Source of the DNA: Mycolicibacterium llatzerense
GTDB lineage: Bacteria; Actinomycetota; Actinomycetes; Mycobacteriales; Mycobacteriaceae
Assembly (NCBI RefSeq): GCF_000878195.1
Contig: NZ_JXST01000014.1
Span: 1-64,000 of the forward strand
Reading direction: 5' to 3'
Length of the DNA: 64,000 nt
The notes below the pieces were generated by a model. That model was given only the letters and a program-made list of their open reading frames with translations, searched no databases and was not told the DNA's origin. A program made the translations under genes and the position numbers. Shown one piece after another: positions 24,391 to 35,486 of the stretch. Within the stretch, counting starts at the first letter, position 1. Each line of letters starts with the position of its first letter.

Positions 24391-27300
24391 GTGCCTGCCA
24401 GGACTGCCCGTCTCGTCGCGATCATCGCGGGCCTAGCGGGTCTGCTGCTTTGCGCGCTGACCCCACTGCTGCCCGTCAAACAGACCACCGCGACCATCCT
24501 GTGGCCGCAAGGCCCCGGAGCCGCCCCGGCGGCGACATCCGGTACAGGTGCCGGCGGTCTGATTTCTGACCTCACCGCCCCGTTGGTGTCGGGTGCGCCG
24601 CTGGCACTGGATGTCTCCATCCCGTGCTCGGCCATCGCCACGCTGCCGGCTGCCGGCGGTCTGGTGTTCTCGACGATCCCGCCGGACGGTATCGACGCCA
24701 GCCGCAACGGGCTGTTCGTCCGGGCCAACGCCACCGACGTCGTCGTCGCCTTCCGCGACACCGTCGCTGCCGTCGCCAAGCGCGCCGACATCGGGAAATG
24801 CAGCAACCTGCACCTCTGGGCCACCAACAGCGGTGTCGGCGCCGACTTCATCGGCCTGCCCGGAGCCGCGGGCACCGGCAGCGTCGAGAAGAAGCCCCAG
24901 GTGGCCGGCATCTTCACCGGTCTCAAGGTCCCCGCGCAGCCCGGCCTGTCGGCACGCGTCGACATCGACACCCGGTTCATCGTCGTCCCGACGTTCGTGA
25001 AGTCGGCCGCGATGGCACTCGGTGTGCTGCTGACGCTGGTCTCGATCCTCGCGCTGGCCCTGCTGGACCGGCTGGACGGCCGCCGCGTGCACGACGCGTG
25101 GCAGCGGTTCTGGAAGGTCAGCCGCTGGCACTGGCTCGCCGACATCGCGGTGTTCACCGGCCTGGCCGGCTGGCACCTGATCGGCGCGATCTCCTCCGAC
25201 GACGGCTACAACCTCACCATCGCCCGGGTCTCCAGCCAGGCCGGCTACGTCGCCAACTACTTCCGCTACTTCGGCACCTCTGAGGCGCCGTTCGACTGGT
25301 ACCAGTCGGTGCTCGCGCACCTGGCCACCGTCAGCACCGCGGGCGTGTGGATGCGACTGCCCGCACTGCTGGCCGGCATGGCCACCTGGACATTGCTGTC
25401 CCGCTGGGTGCTGCCGCGGCTCGGCCCCGGCGCCCGCGGGGTGTCCTCGAACGCCATCGCCATCTGGACCGCGGCCGCTGTCTTCCTGGCCGCCTGGTAC
25501 CCGTTCAACAACGGCCTGCGCCCCGAACCGCTGATCGCCTTCGGTGTGATCGCGACCTGGGTGCTCCTCGAATACTCCATCGCCACCCGGCGCCTGGCCC
25601 CCGCGGCCGTCGCGATCATCGTGGCGGCCTTCACCGCGACCACCGCACCACAGGGGCTGATCGCGCTCGCACCGCTGCTAATCGGCGCCCGCGCCCTGGT
25701 CCGCACGATCCGCAGCCGCCGAGCCGGAACCGGCCTGCTGGCCCCCATCGCGACGCTGGCCGCGTCGGCGTCGCTGATCCTGACGGTGATCTTCCGCAAC
25801 CAGACCCTGGCCACGGTCGCCGAGTCGGCGCGCATCAAGTACACCGTCGGCCCGACCATCTCCTGGTACCAGGAATTCCTGCGCTACTACTTCCTCACCG
25901 TCGAGGACAGCGTCGACAGCTCCATGACCCGCCGCTTCTCGGTGCTGATCCTGCTGCTGTGCCTGTTCGCCACGCTGACCCTGCTGCTGCGCAAGGGGCG
26001 CGTCCCGGGCCTGGCCAGCGGGCCGGTGTGGCGGCTGCTCGGCAGCACGATGCTGGGCCTGCTGCTCCTGCATGTCACCCCGACCAAGTGGGCGGTGCAG
26101 TTCGGTGCGTTCGCCGGCCTGTCGGGCGCGTTCGGCGCGATCATCGCCTTCGCGTTCGCGACGGTCGGGCTGCACAGCCGGCGGAACCTGGCGCTGTACG
26201 TGACGGCCCTGCTGTTCGTGCTGGCCTGGGCGACGTCCGGGATCAACGGCTGGTTCTACGTCGGCAACTACGGCGTGCCGTGGTTCGATCGCCAGCCCGT
26301 GCTGGCCGGCCACCCCGTCACCTCCATGTTCCTGGTGCTGGCGATCGTCTCCGCGCTACTCGCCGGCTGGCTGCACTTCCGCATCGACTACGCCGGCCAC
26401 ACCGAGGTCGCCGAGACCCGCCGCAACCGGGCGCTGGCGTCGACGCCGCTGCTCATCGTGGCGGTGATCATGGTCATGCTCGAGGTCGGCTCGATGGCCA
26501 AGGGCTTCGTGCAGCGCTACCCGCAGTACACGACGGCCCGCGCGAATCTGAACGCAGTGACGTCCGGGCTGTCCGACAAGAGCTGTGCCATGGCCGACGA
26601 CGTGCTGGTCGAGGCCGATATCAACGCCGGCACCCTGCAGCCCGTGCCCGGCCAGACCTGGGGCAAGTACGGGCCGCTCGGCGGCGAAAACCCGGTCGGC
26701 TTCACCCCCAACGGCGTCAGCGACTCGCTCGCCCCGCCGCACCCGGTGGTCGCCAACCCCGGCACCGTCAACTCCGACGGCTCGCCCAACAAGCCCAACG
26801 TCGGCGTCGCCTTCGCGGCCGGTACCGGCGGCGGCTACGGCCCGACGGGCGTCAACGGCTCCAACGTCTTCCTCCCGTTCGGTCTGGACCCGGCCCGCAC
26901 CCCGGTAATGGGCAGCTTCAAGGAGAACGGTGTCGCCGCCAAGGCGACGTCGGCCTGGTACGAACTCCCGCCGCGCTCCGCGGACCGGCCGCTCGTCACC
27001 GTCGCAGCCGCCGGCGCCATCTGGTACTACGACGAAGAGCACGAGTTCCACTACGGCCAGTCGCTCAAGCTGCAGTGGGGCGTGCACCGGCCGGACGGCA
27101 GCTACCAGGCCCTCGGCGAGGTGCAGCCCATCGACACCTTCGCCCAATACGCCTGGCGCAACCTGCGTTTCCCGCTGGCGTGGGCACCGCCGGAGGCCAA
27201 TGTGGCCCGGATCGTCGCCGACGATCCGAACCTGTCCGAGGACCAGTGGTTCGGGTTCACCCCGCCGCGGGTGCCGACGCTGCAATCCGCGCAGCAGTTC

Positions 27301-27675
27301 CTGGGGTCGCAGACGCCGATCCTGATGGACATCGCCACCGCCGCGAACTTCCCGTGCCAGCGCCCGTTCTCCGAGCATCTCGGCGTCGCGGAGCTGCCGC
27401 AGTACCGCATCCTGCCCAACACCAAGCAGATCGTGGTGTCCTCAAACATGTGGCAGTCCGCGCAGAAGGGCGGCCCCTTCCTCTTCATCCAGGCGCTGCT
27501 GCGGACGTCGACCATCCCGACCTACCTGCGCAACGACTGGTACCGGGACTGGGGCTCGATCGAGCGGTACGACCCGGTGGTGCCGCCGTCAATGGCACCG
27601 CCCGCAGCGATTGACCAAGGCACCATGACCGTCAACGGCTGGAGCCGCCGCGGCCCGATTAGGGCCCTGCCATGA
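24391..27675 (+). CDS. embA: Arabinosyltransferase EmbA
   Basis: A 1094-aa GT-C arabinosyltransferase that works as a heterodimer with EmbB to branch arabinan in arabinogalactan. After one N-terminal helix ([21 protein letters not shown]) comes the periplasmic domain, then the catalytic loop with SSDDGYNL (Asp270-Asp271), membrane helices to about residue 715 and the C-terminal carbohydrate-binding region. GTG at 24391 is taken as the start because it sits 21 bp after a TATAAC box and gives the same length as M. tuberculosis EmbA. Upstream in-frame codons extend into the promoter. The stop overlaps embB by 4 bp (ATGA). Confidence 0.95.
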   Translation: MPARTARLVAIIAGLAGLLLCALTPLLPVKQTTATILWPQGPGAAPAATSGTGAGGLISDLTAPLVSGAPLALDVSIPCSAIATLPAAGGLVFSTIPPDGIDASRNGLFVRANATDVVVAFRDTVAAVAKRADIGKCSNLHLWATNSGVGADFIGLPGAAGTGSVEKKPQVAGIFTGLKVPAQPGLSARVDIDTRFIVVPTFVKSAAMALGVLLTLVSILALALLDRLDGRRVHDAWQRFWKVSRWHWLADIAVFTGLAGWHLIGAISSDDGYNLTIARVSSQAGYVANYFRYFGTSEAPFDWYQSVLAHLATVSTAGVWMRLPALLAGMATWTLLSRWVLPRLGPGARGVSSNAIAIWTAAAVFLAAWYPFNNGLRPEPLIAFGVIATWVLLEYSIATRRLAPAAVAIIVAAFTATTAPQGLIALAPLLIGARALVRTIRSRRAGTGLLAPIATLAASASLILTVIFRNQTLATVAESARIKYTVGPTISWYQEFLRYYFLTVEDSVDSSMTRRFSVLILLLCLFATLTLLLRKGRVPGLASGPVWRLLGSTMLGLLLLHVTPTKWAVQFGAFAGLSGAFGAIIAFAFATVGLHSRRNLALYVTALLFVLAWATSGINGWFYVGNYGVPWFDRQPVLAGHPVTSMFLVLAIVSALLAGWLHFRIDYAGHTEVAETRRNRALASTPLLIVAVIMVMLEVGSMAKGFVQRYPQYTTARANLNAVTSGLSDKSCAMADDVLVEADINAGTLQPVPGQTWGKYGPLGGENPVGFTPNGVSDSLAPPHPVVANPGTVNSDGSPNKPNVGVAFAAGTGGGYGPTGVNGSNVFLPFGLDPARTPVMGSFKENGVAAKATSAWYELPPRSADRPLVTVAAAGAIWYYDEEHEFHYGQSLKLQWGVHRPDGSYQALGEVQPIDTFAQYAWRNLRFPLAWAPPEANVARIVADDPNLSEDQWFGFTPPRVPTLQSAQQFLGSQTPILMDIATAANFPCQRPFSEHLGVAELPQYRILPNTKQIVVSSNMWQSAQKGGPFLFIQALLRTSTIPTYLRNDWYRDWGSIERYDPVVPPSMAPPAAIDQGTMTVNGWSRRGPIRALP

Positions 27676-30600
27676 AGCCCGATCAGGGTCTTCCGATGAC
27701 CGGGACGGGAATGAACGCACAGCAAGTGAAGGTCACCCGTTGGGTGGCGATCGTCGCCGGCCTGATCGGCTTCGTGCTGTCGGCGCTGACGCCGCTGCTG
27801 CCGGTGGTACAGACGACCGCGCAGTTGAATTGGCCGCAGCAGGGCCAGTTCGGCAATGTGACCGCGCCGCTGATCTCGCAGACGCCCGTGACGATGAAGG
27901 CGACAATTCCGTGCGACGTGCTGCGGACGCTGCCACCCTCGGGCGGGCTGGTGTTCGGCACGGTACCCAAGGATGGCAAGCAGGCCGCGCTGAACGGCCT
28001 GCTGGTCAACGTCTCCAGCAGCCGCGTCGACATCACCGACCGCAACGTGGTGATCGCCAGCGTGCCGCGCCTGAAAGCCATTGGTAATCCGGGTTGTTCG
28101 CGTATCGAGATCATCTCCGACAAGAACGGGACGTTCGCGACGTTCGTCGGCCTGACCGGGACCGACGGCAAGGAACTGCGTACCGGGTTCGCCGACCCGA
28201 ACCTGCGACCCACCGTCGTCGGCATCTTCACCGACCTCAAGGGCGCCGCGCCGCAGGGCCTTTCGGTGTCCGCGACGATCGACACCCGGTTCATCAACCG
28301 GCCGACCATCATCAAGTACACCGCCATGTTCGGCGGCATCGCCGCGACCATCGTTGCGCTGCTGGCCCTTTGGCGCCTGGACCGGATGGACGGGCGCCGC
28401 ATGCAGCGCCTCATCCCCAGCCGCTGGCGGACCTTCAGCCTGGTCGACGGTGTCGTAGTCGGCGGGTTCCTGCTCTGGCACGTGTTGGGCGCCGGGTCAT
28501 CTGACGACGGCTACATCCTGGGCATGGCGCGCGTCGCACCGCACGCGCAGTACATGATCAACTACTTCCGCTGGTTCGGTAGCCCCGAGGATCCGTTCGG
28601 CTGGTACTACAACGTGCTGGCCCTGATGACTCACGTCAGCGATGCCAGCATCTGGATCCGCTTGCCGGACTTGCTCTGTGCGCTGATCTGCTGGCTGCTG
28701 CTGTCGCGTGAAGTGCTCCCCCGGCTCGGGCCGGCGGTGGCGGGCAGCAAGGCCGCCATGTGGGCCGCGGGCCTGGTCCTGATGGCCGCCTGGATGCCGT
28801 TCGACAACGGTCTGCGCCCCGAGGGCCAGATCGCCACCGGCGCCCTGATCACCTACGTCCTGATCGAACGCGCCATCGGCACCAGCCGGCTGACCCCGGC
28901 CGCCCTGGCCATCATCAGTGCCGCGTTCACCCTGGGCATTCAGCCGACCGGCCTGATCGCCGTGGCGGCCCTGCTGGCCGGTGGCCGCCCGATCCTGCGC
29001 ATCCTGGTCCGTCGCCGCCGCGAGGTCGGCACCTGGCCGCTGGTGATGCCGCTACTGGCCGCCGGCTTCGTGATCCTGACCGTGGTGTTCGTCAACCAGA
29101 CTGCGGCAGGCGTGTTGGAAGCCACCAGGATTCGCACCGCGATCGGCCCGAGCCAGGCCTGGTACACCGAGAATCTGCGGTACTACTACCTGTTCCTGCC
29201 GACGGTCGACGGCTCGATGACCCGGCGTTTCGGCTTCCTGCTGACCGCGCTGAGCCTGTTCACGTCGATGTTCATGATCCTGCGGCGCAAGCGGGTACCC
29301 GGTATCGCCCGCGGCCCCGTGTGGCGCCTGATGGGCATCATCTTCGCCACCATGTTCTGCCTGATGTTCACCCCGACCAAGTGGGTGCACCACTTCGGGC
29401 TGTTCGCGGCCGTGGGCGCGGCGATGGCCGCGGTGGCCACCGTGCTGGTATCGCGGTCGGTGCTGAAGTCGGCGCGTAACCGCATGGCCGTCACCTCAGC
29501 GGTGCTGTTCCTGCTGGCGCTGGTTTCGGCCACCACCAACGGCTGGTGGTACGTGTCGAGCTACGGCGTCCCGTTCAACAACGACATGGTGGCGGTCGGC
29601 GGAATCAAGCTCAGCACAATCTTTTTGGCGCTGTTCGTGATCACCGCGCTGTGGGCGTTCTGGCTGCATTTCAACAGCGACCGCCCCGAAGGCCGGCTCA
29701 CCCGGCTGGTCACCGCGGCACCCATCCCGCTGGCCGCCGCGTTCATGGTCGTGGTCTGTGTGGCATCGATGGCCATCGGCGCGGTGCGCGAATACCCGAC
29801 GTACTCGAACCTGGCCAGCAACCTGCGGGCACTCAAGGGCGGCTGCGGGTTGGCCGACAACGTGCTCGTCGAGCCCGATTCGAACGCCGGATTCCTGACC
29901 CCGCTGGCCGGCGACTACGGGCCGCTGGGCGCGTTGGGCGGCGTGGGCGCGGCAGGCTTCACGCCCAATGGGGTGCCGGATCGCATTGTCGCCGAAGCGA
30001 TTCGACTCGACTTCCCGATGCCGGGCACCGACTCGGACTGGGACGCCGCGGCGAAGCTCAAGACGCCAGGCATCAATGGCTCGACGGTGCCGCTGCCCTA
30101 CGGCCTGGACCCCGCACGGGTGCCGGTCGCCGGGACCTACACCACCGGTCCGCACTCGCAGGCGAAGCTGACGTCGGCCTGGTACGGGCTGCCCGCAGCC
30201 GATGCTGCGCAGCCGCTCGTGGTCGTCACCGCCGCCGGCACCATCACCGGCAACAGCTCACTCAAGGGCCGCACCGAAGGCCAGACCGTCGAGCTGGAGT
30301 ACGGCCGCACCGGCCCGGACGGCCAGCCCGTCGCGGGCGGACGCGTCGTGCCCTACGACATCGGCCCGACGCCGTCGTGGCGCAACCTGCGGTTCGACCG
30401 TCGTCAGATCCCGGCCGATGCCACGTTCGTTCGTGTTGTGGCAGTGAACCTTTCGCTCAACGAGGGCGACTGGATCGCGGTCACCCCGCCGCGGGTGCCC
30501 GAGCTCAAGACCCTCGAGCAGTTCGTCGGCAAGACGCAGCCGGTGCTGATGGACTGGGCCGTCGGCCTGGCGTTCCCGTGCCAGCAGCCGATGCTGGTGC

Positions 30601-30890
30601 GCAACGGCGTGACCGAGGTGCCGAAGTTCCGCATCACCCCGGACTACACCGCCAAGAAGCAGGACACCGACACCTGGCAGGACGGCATCAACGGCGGCCT
30701 GCTGGGCGTCACCGACGTGCTGCTGAAGGCGCGCGTGATGTCGACGTACCTGTCCGACGACTGGGGCCGGGACTGGGGCTCGCTGCGCGCGTTCACGACC
30801 GTCGTGGATGCGACGACGGCCGAGCTGGACCTGGGCACCGCCGTCCACAGCGGGCTGTATTCGCCGGGGAAGATGCGAATCAAGCCGTAA
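27672..30890 (+). CDS. embB: Arabinosyltransferase EmbB
   Basis: A 1072-aa GT-C arabinosyltransferase, partner of EmbA in making the alpha-1,3 branches of arabinogalactan and the main ethambutol target. [12 protein letters not shown] holds catalytic Asp278-Asp279, and Met285 is the residue equivalent to M. tuberculosis Met306. The YILGMAR context is the susceptible type rather than the variant seen in naturally resistant M. abscessus-group species. The ATG overlaps the embA stop by 4 bp, so the two proteins are coupled. Directly after the stop lies a 63-bp palindrome, and the Rv3796 gene that normally follows is absent. Confidence 0.96.
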   Translation: MKPDQGLPMTGTGMNAQQVKVTRWVAIVAGLIGFVLSALTPLLPVVQTTAQLNWPQQGQFGNVTAPLISQTPVTMKATIPCDVLRTLPPSGGLVFGTVPKDGKQAALNGLLVNVSSSRVDITDRNVVIASVPRLKAIGNPGCSRIEIISDKNGTFATFVGLTGTDGKELRTGFADPNLRPTVVGIFTDLKGAAPQGLSVSATIDTRFINRPTIIKYTAMFGGIAATIVALLALWRLDRMDGRRMQRLIPSRWRTFSLVDGVVVGGFLLWHVLGAGSSDDGYILGMARVAPHAQYMINYFRWFGSPEDPFGWYYNVLALMTHVSDASIWIRLPDLLCALICWLLLSREVLPRLGPAVAGSKAAMWAAGLVLMAAWMPFDNGLRPEGQIATGALITYVLIERAIGTSRLTPAALAIISAAFTLGIQPTGLIAVAALLAGGRPILRILVRRRREVGTWPLVMPLLAAGFVILTVVFVNQTAAGVLEATRIRTAIGPSQAWYTENLRYYYLFLPTVDGSMTRRFGFLLTALSLFTSMFMILRRKRVPGIARGPVWRLMGIIFATMFCLMFTPTKWVHHFGLFAAVGAAMAAVATVLVSRSVLKSARNRMAVTSAVLFLLALVSATTNGWWYVSSYGVPFNNDMVAVGGIKLSTIFLALFVITALWAFWLHFNSDRPEGRLTRLVTAAPIPLAAAFMVVVCVASMAIGAVREYPTYSNLASNLRALKGGCGLADNVLVEPDSNAGFLTPLAGDYGPLGALGGVGAAGFTPNGVPDRIVAEAIRLDFPMPGTDSDWDAAAKLKTPGINGSTVPLPYGLDPARVPVAGTYTTGPHSQAKLTSAWYGLPAADAAQPLVVVTAAGTITGNSSLKGRTEGQTVELEYGRTGPDGQPVAGGRVVPYDIGPTPSWRNLRFDRRQIPADATFVRVVAVNLSLNEGDWIAVTPPRVPELKTLEQFVGKTQPVLMDWAVGLAFPCQQPMLVRNGVTEVPKFRITPDYTAKKQDTDTWQDGINGGLLGVTDVLLKARVMSTYLSDDWGRDWGSLRAFTTVVDATTAELDLGTAVHSGLYSPGKMRIKP

Positions 30891-30897
30891 CCCGTTC

Positions 30898-30960
30898 CGC
30901 CGAGTGGCCAGTTATGACACGCAATTTGCGAAAAGTTGTGTCATAGCTGGCCATTCGGCG
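30898..30960. repeat. 63-bp dispersed palindrome, family 1, copy 1
   Basis: Two 23-bp arms (30898-30920 and 30938-30960) pair with only two mismatches around a 17-base loop that ends CGAAAAGTT. The arms include TGGCCAGTTATGACAC and GTGTCATAGCTGGCCA. A second copy of identical length, loop size and orientation occurs at 33914-33976. It begins 7 bp after the embB stop, so it may also act as the embAB terminator. Confidence 0.85.
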
Positions 30961-31011
30961 CTTGTGGGCGCATCGCCCGATGCCCGACCAGCTCTCAGGT
31001 CAACCACCCCC

Positions 31012-31048
31012 TTGACAGATTCCCAATTAAACACAATGATTGGCAATC
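31012..31048 (+). promoter_or_regulatory. Promoter and candidate operator of the DeoR gene
   Basis: TTGACA (31012-31017) is followed after 17 bp by AATGAT (31035-31040), a good vegetative-type promoter. GATTG-G-CAATC (31038-31048) is a perfect inverted repeat overlapping the end of the -10 and the likely transcription start. That is where an autorepressor would bind; DeoR-type regulators commonly control their own gene. A second -10-like TATAGAT lies at about 31061. Confidence 0.55.
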
Positions 31049-31087
31049 AAATCCAAGTGGTATAGATCACAGAGCATTGGAGGTGTG

Positions 31088-31888
31088 ATGCCATCCACAG
31101 GACCCGCTCAGCGCGATACGACGGGTGCCCTCTACGCCGACCAGCGCAAACAACACCTGCTCCAAGTACTGCGCCGGGACGGCCGCATCGATGCCGCCGG
31201 CACCGCCTCCGAGCTGGGTGTCACGGGTGAAACCATCCGCAAGGACCTCATCCTCCTGGAACGCCAAGGCCTGTTGCGACGGGTGCACGGCGGAGCCGTG
31301 CCGGTCGACTACCTCTCCTACGAACCGGCCGTCGAGACGCGGACCGAGTTCCTCGCAGAGAAGACCCGCATCGCCAAAGCTGCGCTGGCGCATCTTCCGG
31401 AACGCGGATCTGTCCTGATCGATGCCGGGTCCACCACCGCTCAGCTGGTCGACATGTTTCCCGGTGACCGCGAGCTCACGGTGTACACGAATTCACTGAC
31501 ACAGGCGCTGACCCTGCTCAGCCGGCCGCAGCTGACGGTCTACACCTTGGGTGGTCGGGTACGCCCGAAAACCTTTGCCGAAGTCGATGATTGGGCCGCA
31601 CGCGCGCTTGCCGAGATCAACGTAGACGTCGCATTCCTGGGAGCCAACGGAATCAGTACACACCGCGGACTCACCACTCCCGCACCGTCCGAAGCAGCGG
31701 TCAAACGACGGATGCTCGCGTGCGCCCATCGACGCATCCTGCTTGCCGACCACAGCAAGTTCGGGACCGTCACCGGAGCCCAATACGGGCATTTGGCAGA
31801 CATCCACCTCTTGATCACCGATACCGGCCTGGACGATCACCAGCTCTCCGAACTGTCCGCACCCGGCTTGATCGTGGAGCGGGCGTGA
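31088..31888 (+). CDS. DeoR/GlpR-family sugar-phosphate regulator
   Basis: A 266-aa regulator. Residues about 15-75 are the DeoR helix-turn-helix (RKQHLLQVLRRDGRIDAAGTASELGVTGETIRKDL), and the rest is the sensor domain with the sugar-phosphate loop IDAGSTTAQL and FLGANGIS ... GLTTP. Such proteins respond to phosphorylated sugars. The ATG at 31088 follows GGAGG at 31078-31082. The next gene, 104 bp on and on the same strand, is a glgC homologue, so regulation of ADP-glucose synthesis by a sugar phosphate is a reasonable inference. It is the first gene of the segment bracketed by the two family 1 palindromes. Confidence 0.88.
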   Translation: MPSTGPAQRDTTGALYADQRKQHLLQVLRRDGRIDAAGTASELGVTGETIRKDLILLERQGLLRRVHGGAVPVDYLSYEPAVETRTEFLAEKTRIAKAALAHLPERGSVLIDAGSTTAQLVDMFPGDRELTVYTNSLTQALTLLSRPQLTVYTLGGRVRPKTFAEVDDWAARALAEINVDVAFLGANGISTHRGLTTPAPSEAAVKRRMLACAHRRILLADHSKFGTVTGAQYGHLADIHLLITDTGLDDHQLSELSAPGLIVERA

Positions 31889-31992
31889 TATCCCACTACG
31901 TTTCAACGACTTTCGCAGATTTCTAAATTCACCGTCAGCCGTCGGTGACCCCATCACACGCTGTCGCGTGCTGCCCGAAGGAGAACCCCTGC

Positions 31993-33231
31993 ATGGCCGA
32001 CCCGAGAGTCCTCGGCATCGTCCTGGCCGGCGGTGAGGGCAAGCGTCTGTCCCCACTGACACTCGACCGGGCCAAGCCGGCGGTGCCATTCGCGGGACTG
32101 TATCGATTGATCGACTTCGCCTTGTCGAACCTGGTCAACGCCGGAGTCCTGCGGATCGCCGTACTCACGCAGTACAAGAGCCACAGCCTCGATCGCCACA
32201 TCACCACCACCTGGCGGATGAGCAGCCTGCTCGGCAACTACGTCACCCCGGTGCCCGCCCAACAGCGCCTGGGCCCGCAATGGTATTCCGGCTCTGCGAA
32301 CGCGATCCACCAGTCGCTGAACCTGATTCACGACGAAAAGCCCGATCTGGTTATCGTTTTCGGCGCCGATCACGTCTACCGCATGGACCCCCGACAGATC
32401 ATCGCCCAGCACCTCGAGAGCGGTGCAGGCGCCACGGTCGCCGGCATCCGTGTGCCACGCCACGAAGCCGGCGCCTTCGGCGTCATCAAGACAGCCGCTG
32501 ACGGTCGACAGGTGGAAGCGTTCCTGGAGAAGCCGTCGGATCCGCCCGGCCTGCCCGACTCCCCCGACGAATCGTTCGTCTCGATGGGCAACTACGTGTT
32601 CTCGACCGAAGCACTCATCGACGCGCTACACGCCGACGCAGCCGACGAGTTCAGCAAGCACGACATGGGCGGCGACATCATGCCGATGATGGTCGAACAG
32701 GGCCTCGCTCAGGTTTATGACTTTCAGAGCAACCAGGTGCCGGGTGCTCGTGCCGGAAACAACGGCTACTGGCGCGACGTCGGAACCTTGGACTCCTACT
32801 ACGAAGCCCACATGGACCTGTGCGCCGTAGTACCCGCTTTCGACTTGTACAACAGCGCCTGGCCGATCCTCACGCACATACCGCCGCACCCGCCGGCGAA
32901 GTTCGTCCACGAAGACGGTGAACGAGTCGGCCGCGCCGTCAACAGCGTGATCTCCAACGGGGTGATCATCTCCGGCGCGCTGGTGCGTGAATCGGTACTG
33001 TCACCCGGCGTCCGAGTGGAAGAACACGCCACAGTAGAGCGATCAGTGATCATGGACAACACCATCGTCGGCGCGAATGCATTGGTACGCAACGCCATTA
33101 TCGACAAGAACGTCGTTATTCCGCCTGGCGCGCAGATCGGGGTCGACAAAGAGCATGACCTGGCGCGCGGCTTCGCCGTATCTGACGGCGGAGTGACCGC
33201 CGTCGGCAAGGGCCAGCAGGTCACCCCGTAG
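31993..33231 (+). CDS. glgC: Glucose-1-phosphate adenylyltransferase GlgC
   Basis: A 412-aa enzyme making ADP-glucose from glucose-1-phosphate and ATP for glycogen and alpha-glucan synthesis. The nucleotide-binding loop is [20 protein letters not shown], then [26 protein letters not shown] and NYWRDVGT-type motifs (here [17 protein letters not shown]), followed by a left-handed beta-helix C-terminal domain. It is close to M. tuberculosis Rv1213 (404 aa) but diverges after about residue 300. Mycobacteria normally carry glgC elsewhere, so this is likely a second copy. ATG at 31993 has GAAGGAG upstream. The whiB and peptide genes follow at 28 and 56 bp. Confidence 0.93.
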   Translation: MADPRVLGIVLAGGEGKRLSPLTLDRAKPAVPFAGLYRLIDFALSNLVNAGVLRIAVLTQYKSHSLDRHITTTWRMSSLLGNYVTPVPAQQRLGPQWYSGSANAIHQSLNLIHDEKPDLVIVFGADHVYRMDPRQIIAQHLESGAGATVAGIRVPRHEAGAFGVIKTAADGRQVEAFLEKPSDPPGLPDSPDESFVSMGNYVFSTEALIDALHADAADEFSKHDMGGDIMPMMVEQGLAQVYDFQSNQVPGARAGNNGYWRDVGTLDSYYEAHMDLCAVVPAFDLYNSAWPILTHIPPHPPAKFVHEDGERVGRAVNSVISNGVIISGALVRESVLSPGVRVEEHATVERSVIMDNTIVGANALVRNAIIDKNVVIPPGAQIGVDKEHDLARGFAVSDGGVTAVGKGQQVTP

Positions 33232-33259
33232 TCAACAACCAGGAGGTAAGAGTCACACC

Positions 33260-33589
33260 ATGAGCGGTAAGCGAACGGCATTGCCGCTACCCGCGTCGTC
33301 GATCCGGCCGGTGGCCGACGAATGGGAGTGGCAGCATTCAGCGCGTTGTCGCACAATGGATTCCAGTATCTTCTTCCATCCAGACAACGAGCGGGGTCGG
33401 GCTCGCAGGCAACGCGAACAACAGGCCAAACAGGTCTGCCAGCAATGCCCGGTAAAGGCCCCGTGCGCCGCCTTCGCCCTGCTGTCCCCTGAGGCGTACG
33501 GCACCTGGGGCGGAGTTTCCGAATCCGAACGCGTTTCTGCACTTGGCATTTCCGGCCGGACTCGTCTGGCCGCCGCCAGCGGCGAATAA
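33260..33589 (+). CDS. WhiB-family iron-sulfur regulator
   Basis: A 109-aa WhiB-like protein. Four cysteines that bind a [4Fe-4S] cluster are visible: ARC at about residue 30, then VCQQCPVKAPC (CxxC then x5 C). After them comes the G-[VIT]-W-G-G turn as GTWGGVSE, and a basic C-terminus. WhiB proteins sense oxygen, nitric oxide or redox state and bind the main sigma factor. The ATG at 33260 has AGGAGG at 33241-33246. Its place just after glgC and before a nitrate-respiration cluster is suggestive but not proof of a functional link. Which of the numbered WhiB subfamilies it belongs to is not clear. Confidence 0.93.
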   Translation: MSGKRTALPLPASSIRPVADEWEWQHSARCRTMDSSIFFHPDNERGRARRQREQQAKQVCQQCPVKAPCAAFALLSPEAYGTWGGVSESERVSALGISGRTRLAAASGE

Positions 33590-33645
33590 GCAGCAGCCGC
33601 ACCCCAACCCTGACCATCTGCTCGACAAACACAAGGAGATAGCAC

Positions 33646-33879
33646 ATGTCCAATGCAGCACAACACACCTCGCCCGCCGTCCGCACGCTGGCGGCGATCA
33701 TCGGTGGCAGCGCCCTGGCGGTGATGGGAACCCTTACCGTGACCACTGCGCACGACGGCCAGTCGGTGATCACGGCATCCGGTGGCCCGGCAACAATCAC
33801 CAGCACCACGCCGCCGTCGACGCCACTCATCGCGTTCGCATCACCGACCCTGAAGGCGACTTACTCCGGAAAACACTAG
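33646..33879 (+). CDS. Small exported or membrane-anchored peptide
   Basis: A 77-aa protein with one N-terminal hydrophobic segment (TLAAIIGGSALAVMGTLTV, about residues 14-32) and a Thr/Ser/Pro-rich tail (TITSTTPPSTPLI). No cleavage motif is certain, so it may be a signal anchor. Small proteins of this design are found in mycobacteria and have no assigned function. ATG at 33646 follows AAGGAG. It ends the glgC-whiB run, and the second family 1 palindrome starts 34 bp after its stop. Confidence 0.75.
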   Translation: MSNAAQHTSPAVRTLAAIIGGSALAVMGTLTVTTAHDGQSVITASGGPATITSTTPPSTPLIAFASPTLKATYSGKH

Positions 33880-33913
33880 GCACGACAATCGCAGTGATGT
33901 CGACGTGCCTGTC

Positions 33914-33976
33914 CGACGAATGTCCAGTTTCGACACGCGTTCTACGAAAAGTTGTGTCGTAACTGGCCACTCGGCG
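33914..33976. repeat. 63-bp dispersed palindrome, family 1, copy 2
   Basis: Arms at 33914-33936 and 33954-33976 pair around a 17-base loop ending CGAAAAGTT, the same as copy 1 at 30898-30960. The 5' arm reads TGTCCAGTTTCGACAC and the 3' arm GTGTCGTAACTGGCCA. Orientation is the same as copy 1, so the two are direct repeats about 3.0 kb apart. It lies 10 bp beyond the narK stop and may serve as the terminator for either neighbour. Confidence 0.85.
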
Positions 33977-33985
33977 CGGCCTGAG

Positions 33986-35383
33986 CTACGCGACGCTGAC
34001 GGCCTCCGCGTGCCGGACGGCCGGGACCGTCGCAAGCGGGGTGCGAATGTAGCGCATCCACGTCAGGGTCAGCGCAGCGACGTAGAAGGTGACGAAGACC
34101 CAGAACGCGGCGGTGGCCGAGCCACTGGACAGGTAGGACTGCCGCAGCGCCAGGTTGATGCCCACTCCCCCGAGCGCGCCGATGGCGCCCGCGAAGCCGA
34201 TGAGGGCACCGGACATCCCGCGGGACCAGTTCTGGCGGTCGGTCTCGCTGCCCACCAGCGAGCGGCTGCGGGCCTCGAAGATCGACGGGATCATCTTGTA
34301 CACGGAGCCGTTGCCGACGCCCGACAGCACGAACAGCGCGACGAAGCCGACGATGAAGCACGTCAGCGTGGCCGCGTCGACAGCGCCGCCGGTGCGGTCG
34401 TGGTAGGTCGACGCCGCAATCAGCAGCGCACCAAAGAGAATCATGCCGGTGAAGGCCGCCATGGTGACCCGGGCGCCACCGATGCGGTCGGCGAGCTTGC
34501 CGCCGTAGACCCGCGCGATCGAGCCGAGAAGTGGTCCCACGAAGGCGATCTGGGCCGCATGCAGTGCCGCCTGCGCCGCACTCTGACCGCCGGCGACGAA
34601 GTTGATCTGCAGGATCTGGCTGAAGGCAAACGAGAAGCCGATGAAGGACCCGAAGGTGCCGATGTACAGGAACGCGACGGCCCAGGTGTCTGCCACGGTG
34701 AGAATGGAACGCATTGCGGAGGCATCGATTCGGTGCTGCGCGAGGTTGTTCATGAACATCGCCGCACCGACCGCCGCGACGGCCAGCAGCACCAGGTAGA
34801 TCGCGCACACCCAGTACGGCGCGCGGTTACCGACGACGGCGATCACCAGCAGGCCCACGACCTGGATGGCCGGCACGCCGAGATTGCCTCCGCCGGCGTT
34901 GATTCCGAGCGCCCAGCCCTTGAGCCGCTGCGGGTAGAACGCGTTGATGTTGGTCATCGACGACGCGAAGTTGCCGCCGCCGAGGCCGGCGAGGGCCGCG
35001 CACAACAGGTACGGCCACAACGGCAGTCCGGGGTGTGCCAGCAGCCACATGCTGCCCAGCGTCGGAATCAGGAGTACGAGCGCGGAGAAGACGGTCCAGT
35101 TGCGGCCACCGAAGGTCGCGGTCGCCATCGTGTACGGGATACGCAGGCAACCGCCGACGAGCGTCGCGGTGGCCGCCAGCAGGAACTTGTCACCGGCCGT
35201 GAAGCCGTACACCGACTGCGGCATGAACAACACCATGACCGACCACATGGTCCAGATGGACAGGCCGATATGCTCTGCGATCACCGACCACAGCAGGTTC
35301 CGCCGTGCGACGTGCTTGTTGCCGGCTTCCCAAGCAACGATGTCTTCCGGATCCCAGTCGGTGATGGTTCGCGATCGAAACAT
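33986..35383 (-). CDS. narK: Nitrate/nitrite transporter NarK
   Basis: A 465-aa major-facilitator protein of the NNP family with about twelve membrane segments. The two nitrate-porter signatures are seen in AALAGLGGGNFASSMTNI and SGVGNGSVYKMIPSIF, and the substrate arginine in GGCLRIPYT. It imports nitrate and/or exports nitrite for the NarGHJI enzyme upstream. It is on the same strand as narGHJI, with a 103-bp gap after narI, so it may have its own promoter. Which narK subtype it is cannot be told from this reading. Confidence 0.93.
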   Translation of the reverse strand: MFRSRTITDWDPEDIVAWEAGNKHVARRNLLWSVIAEHIGLSIWTMWSVMVLFMPQSVYGFTAGDKFLLAATATLVGGCLRIPYTMATATFGGRNWTVFSALVLLIPTLGSMWLLAHPGLPLWPYLLCAALAGLGGGNFASSMTNINAFYPQRLKGWALGINAGGGNLGVPAIQVVGLLVIAVVGNRAPYWVCAIYLVLLAVAAVGAAMFMNNLAQHRIDASAMRSILTVADTWAVAFLYIGTFGSFIGFSFAFSQILQINFVAGGQSAAQAALHAAQIAFVGPLLGSIARVYGGKLADRIGGARVTMAAFTGMILFGALLIAASTYHDRTGGAVDAATLTCFIVGFVALFVLSGVGNGSVYKMIPSIFEARSRSLVGSETDRQNWSRGMSGALIGFAGAIGALGGVGINLALRQSYLSSGSATAAFWVFVTFYVAALTLTWMRYIRTPLATVPAVRHAEAVSVA

Positions 35384-35486
35384 GCTGCAAATCTAGAAAT
35401 TACATGTTTCCCACAGGCGCTCAGTGATGTCCCGATCGTGAAGATTCACTCACCTATCACGCAGCTGGGCTGTGAAGAGATACAGC

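Noticed and set aside
28500-28540. Natural ethambutol-resistance signature in EmbB
   Set aside because: The loop is YILGMAR with Met at the 306-equivalent position, the susceptible-type sequence, so no resistance change was seen there.
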